Assembly: GCA_963920525.1 (NCBI GenBank)
Contig: OY986436.1
Location: 30,597,318 to 30,661,317, forward strand
Reading direction: 5' to 3'
Length of the DNA: 64,000 nt
From: Dichetophora obliterata
Taxonomy: Eukaryota; Arthropoda; Insecta; Diptera; Sciomyzidae
Shown: positions 21,164 to 30,918 of the stretch, piece after piece
Layout: each line of letters opens with the position of its first letter
How positions within the stretch are numbered: position 1 is the stretch's first letter
Program-made: the position numbers and the translations under genes
Notes under the pieces: model-generated
What the model was told of the DNA's origin: nothing
Databases searched by the model: none
The model's input: the letters and a program-made list of their open reading frames with translations, nothing else

Positions 21164-22362
21164 CCCTATTTACATTTGTAAATATCCCAATTTTGAATTT
21201 GCCATAACTCCTTTATTTTTAATTCGATTTGGTTATGGCTTCACTCAGTAACTATTTTTTCGTTTTCTTTCTGAAAATATCAAGAGTTGTTGTTAATTTC
21301 AAAATTTTCTGATACTCTTTTAAAAATTTTAATTGTTATTCCCAACTTTGACACTATTTACACATGTAAATATTTTTCAATTCAAACGCTTTGATGGCAT
21401 TTTAATGCATTTTTTGTATTTAGTATTTAAAAAATTAAAAGAAAAAATTCATGAAATTTTTTTTACATATTACATATTTTACAAAAAGTACAAATGAATA
21501 TATATTTTTGATACGTTGAAAAATATTTTAAAATTTTAGTTTTTGAAGCAGCCTTTACATTTTGTCTGGACGTTACTAAGTTCAACACATGCAGGTTTCA
21601 TACATAGGATGCATATTTTTCGTTTTGACCGAAAACTTGCCTTGCCCAGCACATGTAGAAAGTACCTTTCACTTTTGAATGACCACGATCATCTCTATTT
21701 GGTATAAACTTCTGTGTTGTAGACAATGATTGTATACTTACTCCCATGAAGCACTCAATAGCATTTCTAGTTGGGTAATACGATACAACCCGAGGAATTT
21801 GGACGGTTTCGTCTTCGAATTCCATTTTTTCTTCTAAGTCACCTCCGTGCCCCATTTCAACAGGATATATCTCGTGTTCAGCATCAGAAGCCTTCTCATC
21901 AATTTCCTGAGCTTGAGGTACCATTTCACGGTCTTCGAAATCATCACCTATTGTGGCATCTGTTGGCATTTCGTTTTCATCGGATTCCACCACATTGGCA
22001 ACTAATTCTTCGAAGTACCTTTCCTGCATATCAGAGGATAGCCTCTAAAATATACAAATGTTAATTCAATTTCTTGAAAACCGATGCATGCTCAATATTT
22101 AAAACTCTTGCTTTTTGTCTGCCATTATCTCTGTTCTGATCAATAAGAACTCTTTCTTTGCTATGTTTACACTACAACGTTTTACAGCTTAGTAAGCAAC
22201 GACAATTTGAATTCTGCATTTCTTGAGAAAAATAAAATACGCAGAAACGAAACCGCGTAAAAACAGGTGCCAACGCAATGTGCTTTGGAAATGCAAAACA
22301 AGTTCCAAAATGCAAAAACCCCCATATAGAATCCGTAGGAAAAAATGGTGCCAAAGTGAGGG
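21164..22362 (-). mobile_element. Internally deleted piggyBac-like element
   Basis: TTAA at 21160-21163 followed by CCCTATTTACA, and on the other side CCCTCACTTTGG (read inward) preceded by TTAA at 22363-22366, frame 1,199 bp. The near-palindromes ATTTACATTTGTAAAT (about 21168) and ATTTACACATGTAAAT (about 21357) look like subterminal repeats. The only protein-like ORF inside is on the minus strand. The match between the two ends beyond CCCT is weak. Confidence 0.5.
21598..22029 (-). pseudogene. Acidic N-terminus fused to a Cys/His tail, probable deleted piggyBac transposase
   Basis: The 143-residue frame starts with a strongly acidic stretch (YFEELVANVVESDENEMPTD and following). It ends with GHSKVKGTFYMCWARQVF, after which a TGA interrupts a possible continuation YASYV-NLHVLNLVTSRQ. 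An acidic N-terminus and a Cys-rich C-terminus are the two ends of piggyBac-type transposases, and the catalytic DDD core between them is absent. A TTTTAG/AGG sequence just upstream of residue 1 could be a splice acceptor. Family assignment is inferred from layout and TTAA flanks. Confidence 0.4.
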
Positions 22363-22699
22363 TTAAAACGAAGTTCAAAATTTCTAAATTATAAAGGAGA
22401 GTCTCAGGGTCAAGACTTGTTTCTAATAAAATGTATTATCTTTGAATATGTTAGCTCTCTATCTCTCGAGCTGTTTTTCCGGAGCTCTGGAAAAATTCTT
22501 TTATTATACTTTTGCATAAAAAGGGCCAAAAATATTATTAAAAATTATGAAACCATAGCAAAACTGTCCATAACACTCCAAAAATTATACTCTTTGACTT
22601 TATGTTTATTCATAGTAAATCCATCTTGTCCATTAATTAAAATAGCTTTCGCAGGTATAGATGGACTACGACCATCTTAACAGAATTCTGATTTCCTTC

Positions 22700-22950
22700 T
22701 TTGCTATATTCCTTGGAAAATGGTTACGGTTATGAAGTTAACATTGTCTCTACTAACTTTAGTAATACATTCGACAACATTTTTCACGCTATCATTCCTT
22801 TTAGGCTAAAAGCTTTTGGCTTGTTTGCCATGGTCCTTTGCAAGTCATATTAACAAAAACCGATGATAATATCAACAAATACTTAAATATTTATATCTTT
22901 GCTGATGATATAAACATCTATCGAAAAATACATACCATACTGCCATATTC
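22700..22950 (+). pseudogene. LINE reverse transcriptase fragment (palm), mutated
   Basis: GYGYEVNIVSTNFSNTFDNIFHAI matches the palm block that normally reads Y-T-D-F-S-K-A-F-D, with the catalytic Asp changed to Asn. After a deletion, YIFADDINIYRK (about 22895-22930) follows, which is the FADD box. It is probably the same LINE copy as the fragments at 23.5 and 28.0 kb. Confidence 0.72.
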
Positions 22951-23054
22951 AATATTACTTTATTAATTTTTCAGTTTATGCCAAAAAACTTCATGGAACT
23001 AAAGATCAGCAAATTTCAGGAAATTATATTTTTGCGAAAGAGACCACAATTGGC

Positions 23055-23345
23055 TCAATACTGCGTGGCGGCCGTAGCCTAGTAGGTAGAGTGCGTGGCC
23101 CTTCAGCTAAAGAACCTCGGTAGCCCGGGTTCAATTCCAGCTCAGACAGAAAGTTTTTCCAATTGAATTAATTTTTCTGTTCGGTCGTCACCTCTCTGCA
23201 GACAATGGCAAACCTCAGAGAGTAAAAATTGGCATGTAAAAGCTTCATGAGAACATAAGCCTTTCGGAGTCGGCATAAAACAAGTAGGTCCAGTTCTCGA
23301 TTTTTTGTGATCAAAAATTTGAAACACGCACAACCACAATTGAAC
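23055..23345 (+). mobile_element. tRNA-derived SINE
   Basis: The A box TAGCCTAGTAGG (23075-23086) and B box GGTTCAATTCC (23128-23138) both fit the polymerase III consensus. The body that follows contains GACAATGGCAAACCTC, AAAAGCTTCATGAGAA and TTTCGGAGTCGGC, and ends in decayed sequence near GCACAACCACAA. From memory this order resembles an abundant tephritid SINE; that is recall, not a search. It sits between reverse transcriptase fragments of the same LINE, so it probably inserted into it. Confidence 0.7.
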
Positions 23346-23484
23346 AATAAAAGCTCGATCAAAGTCCTTCCAAGGGCTGAAATGGCTAGTTTATTTTTTT
23401 TTATTTTCCTTTTTTTATTATTCGTCAAGGAACTAAAGCTTCAGTCTCACATAGATAACAGCTAACAGCTAACAGTAGAGCTAA

Positions 23485-23793
23485 CATCACTTGGTTTTGC
23501 GAAACATTGGTCCAAGGGATCATCTTATACTTCTTTGCTCTAATAGGCTAGACAGGTTTGAATCTTCCCACTATGCCTCTCATTCGATGGGTATTAAAAC
23601 CGTTAAAGGAAGATTCACTCGATTCGCACTACGCGACCTTCCCGGTTTCAACGGCTTGAACTTACCTTCTTACGCTGATAGTCTTATGTTGATTAATTTG
23701 CAAACTCTAGAAAAATGTTGGGTCGTTGCTTTATACATCAACTACTAGGTGGCACCATAAACTGCATACTATGTTCCAATTGATATCCCTTAA
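23485..23793 (+). pseudogene. LINE reverse transcriptase thumb fragment
   Basis: The frame containing RFTRFALRDLPGFNGLNLPSYADSLMLINLQTLEKCWVVAL matches the post-catalytic thumb region of Jockey/CR1-like reverse transcriptases, where a basic RKF.RFAL.. block and a leucine-rich LINLQTLE.RR segment are usual. A stop and frame change follow near 23750. The sequence is then cut at a TTAA (23790) by the next insertion and appears to resume at 27956. Confidence 0.7.
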
Positions 23794-24048
23794 TACCAAC
23801 CTGGAGAAGGCGCGCTATGAGCATTTTACTCACACAATTTTTAAATCGATGGAATTTCTATTTTCTATGAATTTTTTGCACTTATTATGTTGAGCATCTT
23901 GGGCTTTCATGAGCATTTTGCTACGCGTCTTAGCAAACTTTTGCTGAAGTGAGTGCAAGATTGGAGATGTAGGCAAAAGGTTTAAGTTTAACACCGGCAT
24001 TTTGCTCACTGCGCGGCAAACGACGTAAGTATTTTTCATCAGCACTTG

Positions 24049-24155
24049 CTATATAAAGCTATATAAAGCTATGTAAAGCTATATATTTTTAATCGGTAAG
24101 CCATAAAAACCTTAAAAGCTCTATTTTTTTAATCGGTAAGCCACAAAAACCTTAT
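24049..24155. repeat. Short tandem repeats, 10-bp and about 40-bp units
   Basis: ATATAAAGCT occurs three times in a row from 24051. TTTTAATCGGTAAGCCA then occurs twice about 40 bp apart. Confidence 0.85.
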
Positions 24156-24166
24156 ATGATGCATTT

Positions 24167-24380
24167 AAGAAAAGCGTGCCGCGTATTACACCATCTATCG
24201 ATCTACCTAAACTGAATGAAAATAATGGGTTTTGTGGATTGTGCCAAGAAGCCAAAGCTTATCACTATATCTGTCAAATTACTCAGTAATGAACACGTAA
24301 AGTATATGTGTCCAACTTGCTTCGAAACACACATCAATAATGATCTCATCGAAAACTTGTTTCTCGTATTAACATATTAA
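24167..24380 (+). pseudogene. Zinc-ribbon-like coding fragment, frameshifted
   Basis: One frame reads PRITPSIDLPKLNENNGFCG, then LCQEAKAYHYIC, and ends in two stops. The next frame picks up with KLLSNEHVKYMCPTCFETHINND and runs to a stop at 24380. Together they give C-x2-C, H/Y-x2-C and C-x2-C pairs typical of a small zinc-binding module. I do not recognise the family. It lies near the left end of the TTAA candidate element and could be part of its protein or captured DNA. Confidence 0.4.
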
Positions 24381-25649
24381 CTTATGTTGTTATAAATATT
24401 CAACTTTATTCTTGAATCCGCGTCGAGTAAATTTCGTCGTCGAGAGCTCACTTTCACCAATGAAGATCATTTCGACGATCAAAAATTCTAATATTTATTT
24501 GACGACGTTTGCTCAATAATTGACATGAACAATCACTGCAGATCTCAACGTCAAAACTGAAAATTCCAAGAATGTAACCATTTTGTTTCGCGGGTTCAAA
24601 AATAAGGGCTATTATTTTTGTTACTAAACTGTAGTACGAATATGAATTACTTTGATTTTTTTTTTTTTCAATGAATCAATATTTTGTTTTAACTTTAATT
24701 CGCGAAATAATTTATTTACACCATATGTTTGTGTGGAATGTTTCTCTATATGTTAGGTGCTGGGGTCGAAAACTCCCAGTAGTCCAAGTCTGAAAGAAAT
24801 CTTAAATGAATCATGCACGATTTTTCTTCCTCTCTGACGAAACATGCTGATTTGTTTATACATTTCATTGACGAAAATCCCATACAAAAGTTCCAAATTC
24901 GTGCACTGTTTTAAAGCTTTCTGTTTTCGATGAACGAAAGCAAGACAGATTTGTTTAAGAATTGTCGACAAATGTAACTCACGCAGTAAGTTTCTTTAAG
25001 AAATCATCATGACATATTCGTGCACGATGACTTTGACTGCAGGGCTCTTATTTATGGACATATTTAGCCGAAATTCACACCATATATTGTTTAAATAAAA
25101 AATAAGTCTTTTTCTAAGCACGTTGGCAGAACTACTGAAGCAATCTAACTACCTAATATTCACACCATTTGTTCGTGTGGTGCTCCTTAGTTTTTCTATA
25201 TGTGATAGACTCTCTCCTAGGTGGACTTGCTGGGGTCGCTTTTTCGTGTGGAGATATTTAAGAAAACATAGTTATCCCTATTTGAAATGTTTTTATCAAC
25301 AGCATACAATTAAAATGTAATAATATAGTTTTGTGTAATCACAAAACTTCCGATAGGTGGTGTTGGCTGTCTTATAGGTGCATTAGTACTGCCTATAACA
25401 CATTTGTAAAAGTCAGCAAATTAATAAAAGGAACATCGTTTAACAAACTTACAAATTTGATATTTAATTTTTCTCTAAAATTGTTTAAAACTAAATTTCA
25501 CGAAATTTTTTTTATTTTGAACTATTTTTCAATCAATTTCAGAAAGGTAAAGAAATATTAATGTTATAATAAAATTTGTATACAAAAAAATAACCAACTA
25601 ATACGTTCTTTTTAAGCATACATACAAGTACAAATTGAAGGAGTATAAC
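24381..25649. other. AT-rich DNA with a diffuse repeat, no recognisable gene
   Basis: Two stretches, near 24718-24780 and 25160-25250, share CACCAT-TTG-TCGTGTGG-like and TGCTGGGGTCG sequence and may be old duplicates. No coding signal. Confidence 0.35.
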
Positions 25650-25660
25650 ATAGCGAAAAA

Positions 25661-27460
25661 TGCCTACACGCCGACGTTCAAACATTGGTCGTAGTGACCG
25701 AGAAAATCAAAATAGGCAACAATTCAGAACAAATTGACACAATAAAATTAAGAATTACAACTCAAACATCACGCAATCGTGCTACGGATTCAAACAGAAG
25801 TGTGTTGAAATTGAATAATCGAGTACGCATGCAAGCAACAAGAGCACTAATACTGTCATAATTCAATCGCATTGCATTTGAATATGATCCATACATCAAA
25901 TATTTCGCACATACGAAAATTGCAATTGGTGACATGGGTAAAGAATGCAGTTAATGACACGCTATGAAATTCAAATATGAAACCGCAGGGATGTGTTTTT
26001 CATCAGGCAAATTTGTTTTACCAACATTGAACCTACCATCAGAGCCACTGAAAATGTTATGAATGGCAACACCGCAGAGTCCAAAATATTTTTCAAAAAA
26101 ATAAGGCAATTTAATAGTTGTTTTCAAATGACTTCCATCGCACATATAATTCAACATTAAAGATACAGGGCCAGGACTATAATAAAAAGGCTCTTTACTT
26201 TCCCTACCCACAGAAACACCAAAATGTCTACAAATATACTTTAAGGGAGATGAAGAAGAGCAGACCAACATCCGTTGCGCGTACAATCAAATTCAACTAA
26301 TAAGGAACGCGCTATCATTTAAAGTTTTAAATCATAAGTTAAAAGATTTGAAAGCCAACGAAAAACTCTTTGACGGTACTCCCATTTCGTTATCAGAAGA
26401 TTTTCGACAGAGACTTCCAGTTATTTCACGTTCCACATATGCAGATAAAATAAATACCTGTTTCAAGGCTTTATCACTGTGAAGCAGTGTTCAACTTAAA
26501 AATTATCCATCTGCGCTATTCTCAAAGCAATTGCTTGATATTGGAGAATGCAAAATTAATGTAAATTCAATGAGCCACACAATAAAGTTAATAGATAATT
26601 TTTGCATCATTGTGCTATCTAGACATTCATTTCAAAATGTGTTTCCAGACATTCGAGATAATAGGTCTTTTTCCGTACTAATTGCAAGTAATTGTAAAAG
26701 ATTAGATAGTGACATTTTGCCTGCTATTCTCTCTCGAGCTTAAAAAATTTGTAAAACAACTCTTTCCAGCAACTTAAAGCTACTTGAATCGAGTACATAA
26801 ACAGACCTAATACCAACAATTATCGATGGCAAAGCGAAAGAGCAATTTTAGCTGCAAAAAATATTGATGACGATACCATAAATATCCTCATTCAAACATG
26901 TTGGAATCTCCGTCATTTTCTTTCAAGTCAATTGGTACTGCTGTAGAAGAAGATGAAGAAGTGAATTTTTAAATTCGCTTAATTTGCCAGGTCTTCCACC
27001 ACATAATTTATTTTTGAAAGTTGGATCACCAATCATACTGTTATGAAACATAAATGCATCAAAACTATGCACCTGAACTCGGTTAACTGTAAAGAAAATT
27101 TTAGGTAGCATAATTGAATCGAAATTATCAATGGAAGGTTTAAAGGAGACTATGTTTTATTGCCAAGAATACCGATGATCCCAACATATTCTCCAATTGC
27201 ATTTAAACGCTTACAATACCCAAATCGTATGGCATATGCAATGACTATCCAAAAATCTCAAGGCCAGTCAATGCAAGTCTGTGGCTTAGATTTAGAAAAT
27301 TAATGTTTCGCTCATGGTCAATTATATGTGGCCTGCTTAGGAGTTGATAAGCCCAATGATTTGTTTGCGAAAATAGAGAAACAAAAAACATTGCGCACAC
27401 GTTCGCTTTACAATAAAGTAATATTTACTAAGATCAGACGAACATTGTATTAGGTGAAAG
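25661..27460 (+). pseudogene. Helitron Rep/helicase pseudogene
   Basis: In order on the plus strand, over several frames: a basic Arg/Gln/Asn-rich start (MPTRRRSNIGRSDRENQNRQQ); the conserved pre-Rep block HIGDMGKEC then AMKFKYETAGMCFSSGKFVL (about 25930-26010); LLSLPTETPKCLQIYFKGDE (about 26190-26250); then, after a large deletion that removes the Rep nuclease, helicase blocks EDFRQRLPVISRSTYAD (about 26400-26450), PGLPPHNLFLKVGSPIILL (about 26985-27045), and the final motif RMAYAMTIQKSQGQSMQVCG (about 27228-27290) with a stop soon after. The helicase would unwind DNA during rolling-circle transposition. Many stops and frameshifts make it inactive. Confidence 0.8.
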
Positions 27461-27802
27461 AAAAGAATGAAATTGAATTTAATTACATAATTTTAATTCC
27501 ATCAATATATAATGTATTTTAAATTTTAATACATTTCGAAAGGATTTTTGGAATAAAAAAAATTTTAATTAATGCTATTCATACGCCCCGATGTACAATA
27601 GATTATGCTTGACTAACAAAAATAGAAGGGTTTGTTTTTTTATTATTTAAAAAATTACACTATTTTTTAACCAAAACTGTTGCTTGATGATTAATTTTGA
27701 GAAAAACGGCATTTGATTTAGAACAAAAAAAAAAAAACACTATCTTAAAATATATATACCAATTTGCTTAATCATTTGTGTATAGCAGAAAAGCGGTCTT
27801 TG

Positions 27803-27817
27803 GCAGACAACGTCTGC
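27803..27817 (+). other. Helitron 3' terminal hairpin
   Basis: GCAGAC, loop AAC, GTCTGC, located 9 bases before the terminal CTAG. In Helitrons such a hairpin marks the end of rolling-circle transfer. Confidence 0.8.
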
Positions 27818-27955
27818 ACGGGAATACTAGTTAATACATAAAAAATAAAATTTGCAACAATTTCAATAAACTTAAAATGTATATAGTTCATCATGTAAGC
27901 AAAATGCTCACGTGCGACAATTCATGCTACTCTGCGAAGCGCGCCTTCTGCAGGG

Positions 27956-28110
27956 TTAAGTCTGCACCTCTCGCCCATCTAAACTCTTATCTCACCGACT
28001 ACCGATGCGATGAGCCTTTGTTTAGGATGCGTCGCCTGGCAAATAAAATTACCAATGAACTCGATTTCTATCTCAGAAGATCTGAACTTTGCAATATCCT
28101 TCTTAGCTCC
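27956..28110 (+). pseudogene. LINE reverse transcriptase C-terminal fragment
   Basis: The frame LAHLNSYLTDYRCDEPLFRM, then RRLANKITNELDFY, matches the last segment of Jockey/CR1-like proteins (an EPL-x-RM block followed by a short Asp/Phe segment). It seems to continue the fragment that stops at 23793. A palindromic MITE follows directly. Confidence 0.55.
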
Positions 28111-28114
28111 ACTA

Positions 28115-28355
28115 AGGACCAATTTTTCAGTGCGGGTCTAAGCTCTAGCCAAATTAAACCGAGCTTAACTCACCAAAATTGGACGTTTAAGCTCAGTTTA
28201 ACTAAATATTTTAGCATTTGTTGAAGTTTCATTTACTTAAATTATCATATAATGTGTTTCTTTTTAGTCTAAACCGAGTGTCAATGTCCAATTTTGGTGA
28301 GTTAAGCTCAGTTTAAATTGACCAAAGCTTAAACTCGCACTGAAAAATTTGCCCT
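28115..28355. mobile_element. Palindromic MITE with about 90-bp inverted repeats
   Basis: Arms begin AGGACCAATTTTTCAGTGCG on the left and AGGGCAAATTTTTCAGTGCG read inward on the right, and stay similar through CTTAACTCACCAAAATTGGA. The element is flanked by TA (28113-28114 and 28356-28357), consistent with a Tc1/mariner-type target. It has no coding capacity. A truncated relative starts at 36246. Confidence 0.85.
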
Positions 28356-28494
28356 TAATCTAGTTTAGTTTAGCTTAGTTTATTTAACAAAAATTGTTGA
28401 TGTATAAGAAAAAATATTGTGTATGCCGCTTTGAAAATGGAAATAACATCATCAATTTATAAATATAATTTAGCTTGTATTAAGCTTATCTTAA

Positions 28495-29010
28495 CCCATA
28501 TCCGGCGGCTCCTTAACTACCGGGTCAAAATCGATGAAACTTCGTCTAGATTCTTTATATGGCCCTAAACTTTATCTGGCAAAATTTAAAATTTTTACCT
28601 CCACAGGTAAGGGCTGGACGGACTGATGCATTTTTGCACCACTAGCTGCATCACATACCTTCACAGCCATACCTGCCCATTTTAAAAGAGCAAACGGTCT
28701 CTAAATTTATTTTAACATAAAATTAAAAACTTATAATAGTTAATATTGAAAAGCAATTTTCAATATTGCGATTTGAAATTTTTCCGGAATTTACAAAAAT
28801 AAAAAAAAAAAATAAAAAACCAATACTGCGACGCGCCGTGGGCGTAAAGTCCAAGTAAATGACTGAATCGACTCAAACCAAAAATAATGTATATAGTCAA
28901 AGGTCCATATTAACACAATACCTACAGTGCCAGGTTATATCACTTTCGCGCTCACCTGGAGAAAATTCTAAAGTTACTGGTGCAAAAATGCACCAATAGC
29001 TGGAAATGGG
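28495..29010. mobile_element. TTAA-type MITE (516 bp), CCCAT family copy 1
   Basis: TTAA at 28491-28494 is followed by CCCATATCCGGCGGC, and TTAA at 29011-29014 is preceded by a sequence reading inward CCCATTTCCAGC. The inner blocks TGCATTTTTGCACCACTAGC and GTGCAAAAATGCACCAATAG are inverted copies. A relative lies at 38911-39373. Confidence 0.72.
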
Positions 29011-29147
29011 TTAATAAATAGATACATTAACTAGTTTTGCTTTATTCTTATTCGATAAAGTACTAAGTTCGAGTCTTAAGTCAAATTTGAATATATAATT
29101 TTCAACAATAGTGATACTAAAACAATATTTAGAAATTTATGCTTTTA

Positions 29148-29322
29148 AGGGGTTTCTACACGATGCAACAGCTGTACAATTGCTTGTTGTACAGCAGTTG
29201 GCAGTTTCAACCATTCGACCGTGCAATATTGCAACCAATTCGTCGCATGCTTGCATCTAAAAAATACAATAGACAGAAAGCATCCGATGTTGGTACAACC
29301 ATTGTATCGTGTAGAAGCTCCT
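29148..29322. mobile_element. Tourist/Harbinger-like MITE (175 bp)
   Basis: The ends AGGGGTTTCTACACGATGCA and, inward from the right, AGGAGCTTCTACACGATACA are inverted repeats. TTA flanks both sides (29145-29147, 29323-29325), the usual PIF/Harbinger target. The interior has a second hairpin, GCTGTACAA...TTGTACAGC. Confidence 0.78.
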
Positions 29323-29325
29323 TTA

Positions 29326-30918
29326 GTTTAAAACTTATTATGCTGTAGAAGTTAAAAGAAATCTTCTGTAAGAAATGCATTGCGTTTTTGACAGCGAAAA
29401 GGTAGCGAATTTTTTTTTAGTTGGTTAGTACGCTCTTGAACCAAAAAATTTGTTCAATGCAGCTAAGTTTACAGCCATGATTGGAGAGTTAAGATGTTAA
29501 AATTTCGCTGTCTTTTATATGTCCGTTCATTTAATTAGCGTGGAAATTTGACATTCCACAATAATGTTCAACCATACAAACACGTTATGGTAAGTATGTG
29601 TTAGTGTTGAGCTTACACTAAAATTTCGCGTGTAGGATTAAATGCCTTAAAATTTTCGCTCCTACAGCATACTAAGCTTAAGTTGGTTTTGAGCAATAAA
29701 TTTTTTCTTAAATTTTTTGTTTCGACTTTGAACAAAATTTTTTGACTTAAAGCGTTCTTGTTATTAAAGCGATTGAAACATTAAATATTTTGTTTGTTTG
29801 AAATGTATGAATTATGAATGTATGAATTATGAGCTAAAAATTGTATTTGTCCTCTAAAATAGAGTTATTTCTGGAACTGTTTTTGATATCGTAAGTAAGT
29901 AAGTAAAATAAGCAGCATTTTTGTTTTATTTAATCATATAAAAATTAAATTCATGAAAGATCCTTTTTTTCGTAGGTATGAGTAAAAATTCCTTCCGCCA
30001 AACTATGTACTTTAATCAAATTTAGCGAAAAACCAAACCATTCGTAAAAACATACCCACATAAATCATTCAACACCTTAACTACCATGTTATTGTAATTT
30101 TATTAAAAAAATACACATACTTTTTCCATCCCCATTGCCTTGACAGTTATGATATCCTACATATTATGTTTTTTACCACTCAAAATATTAACCTAATAAA
30201 TGTATAGAGTAGCAAAAGTACATATTTGCCAAAACAATATAAATGTATTCCGAACCATTATCCTTTGTCAAATGTGGCAAGGATAAAACAAATTGAACAA
30301 CAAGCTCAATCGCACAAAATTGCTATCCGTTTGTTTCTTATTTCTTTTACCTCTTTTATTCGCATTTTGGGCTGTTCTGCTTGGTTGGCTGATTGTTGGC
30401 TGTAAAGTTTGACGCGCTTCATTGATTTAAGTGATTTTAAGCACTCACAGTTGTAGTTATTGTTGTTGTCGATATGGCTTTTTGTTAGTGGTTGTTGTTG
30501 ATATGGCTTTTTGTTTGCGGCTGCTTTTGGCAGTGGAAGCAGTCGTTATTCACCCCAAAACACACTCTCCCACGCACATACACACACTCAAATATACACA
30601 TTGATACACATGTTGTTTAAGATTTTCTGCTGTCTCGTGTGCTTGTGTGTTTAATTTAATAGTATCAATTTAACAGTTGATTAATTGCGGTCAATAACTT
30701 CGACTGGTAGGCTCAATTAGCAGTAGCTAGCGGCTAGAGTTTTAATATCATTATCATTTCAATCATTTTGATTATAAAGATATACAGTTAAATAATGGTG
30801 TCTTACTATCTAGAACTGCTAATGACATTTGATATTGCCACAAGATTATCGTCTCCAAGACCAGACAGAAATTATTTTTCGATATGAATATTGTGAACTT
30901 ATTTGAGCAAAAGAAGGT
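29326..30918. other. AT-rich DNA without recognisable gene
   Basis: It contains GTAA repeats near 29890 and CA-rich stretches near 30570-30610. No protein-like frame. Confidence 0.45.

Larger units (their letters stand above)
25650..27830 (+). mobile_element. Decayed Helitron
   Basis: This rolling-circle transposon remnant has a precise 3' end: the hairpin at 27803-27817 and, 9 bases on, CTAG (27827-27830) followed by T, the classical Helitron terminus. Protein remnants begin near 25660. The 5' end could not be placed. Confidence 0.8.
23794..27955. mobile_element. Candidate TTAA-targeting TIR element of about 4.16 kb
   Basis: The left side has CCTGGAGAAGGCGCGCT (23800-23816) and TGAGCATTTTACTCACA. 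The right side, read inward, has CCCTGCAGAAGGCGCGCT and TGAGCATTTTGCTTACA, with about 32 extra bases between the two blocks. TTAA occurs at 23790-23793 and 27956-27959. Joining the flanks at TTAA yields an open LINE C-terminal frame. The left end has a few extra bases before the match, so the exact left boundary is uncertain. The interior includes a zinc-ribbon-like coding scrap and a Helitron. Confidence 0.5.

Noticed and set aside
25951..26286. Minus-strand 111-residue open frame
   Set aside because: The plus strand of the same region carries recognisable Helitron protein blocks, so this is a shadow.
29885..29905. GTAA repeats like the RTE tail
   Set aside because: No RTE coding or 3' sequence precedes them; most likely an independent simple repeat.
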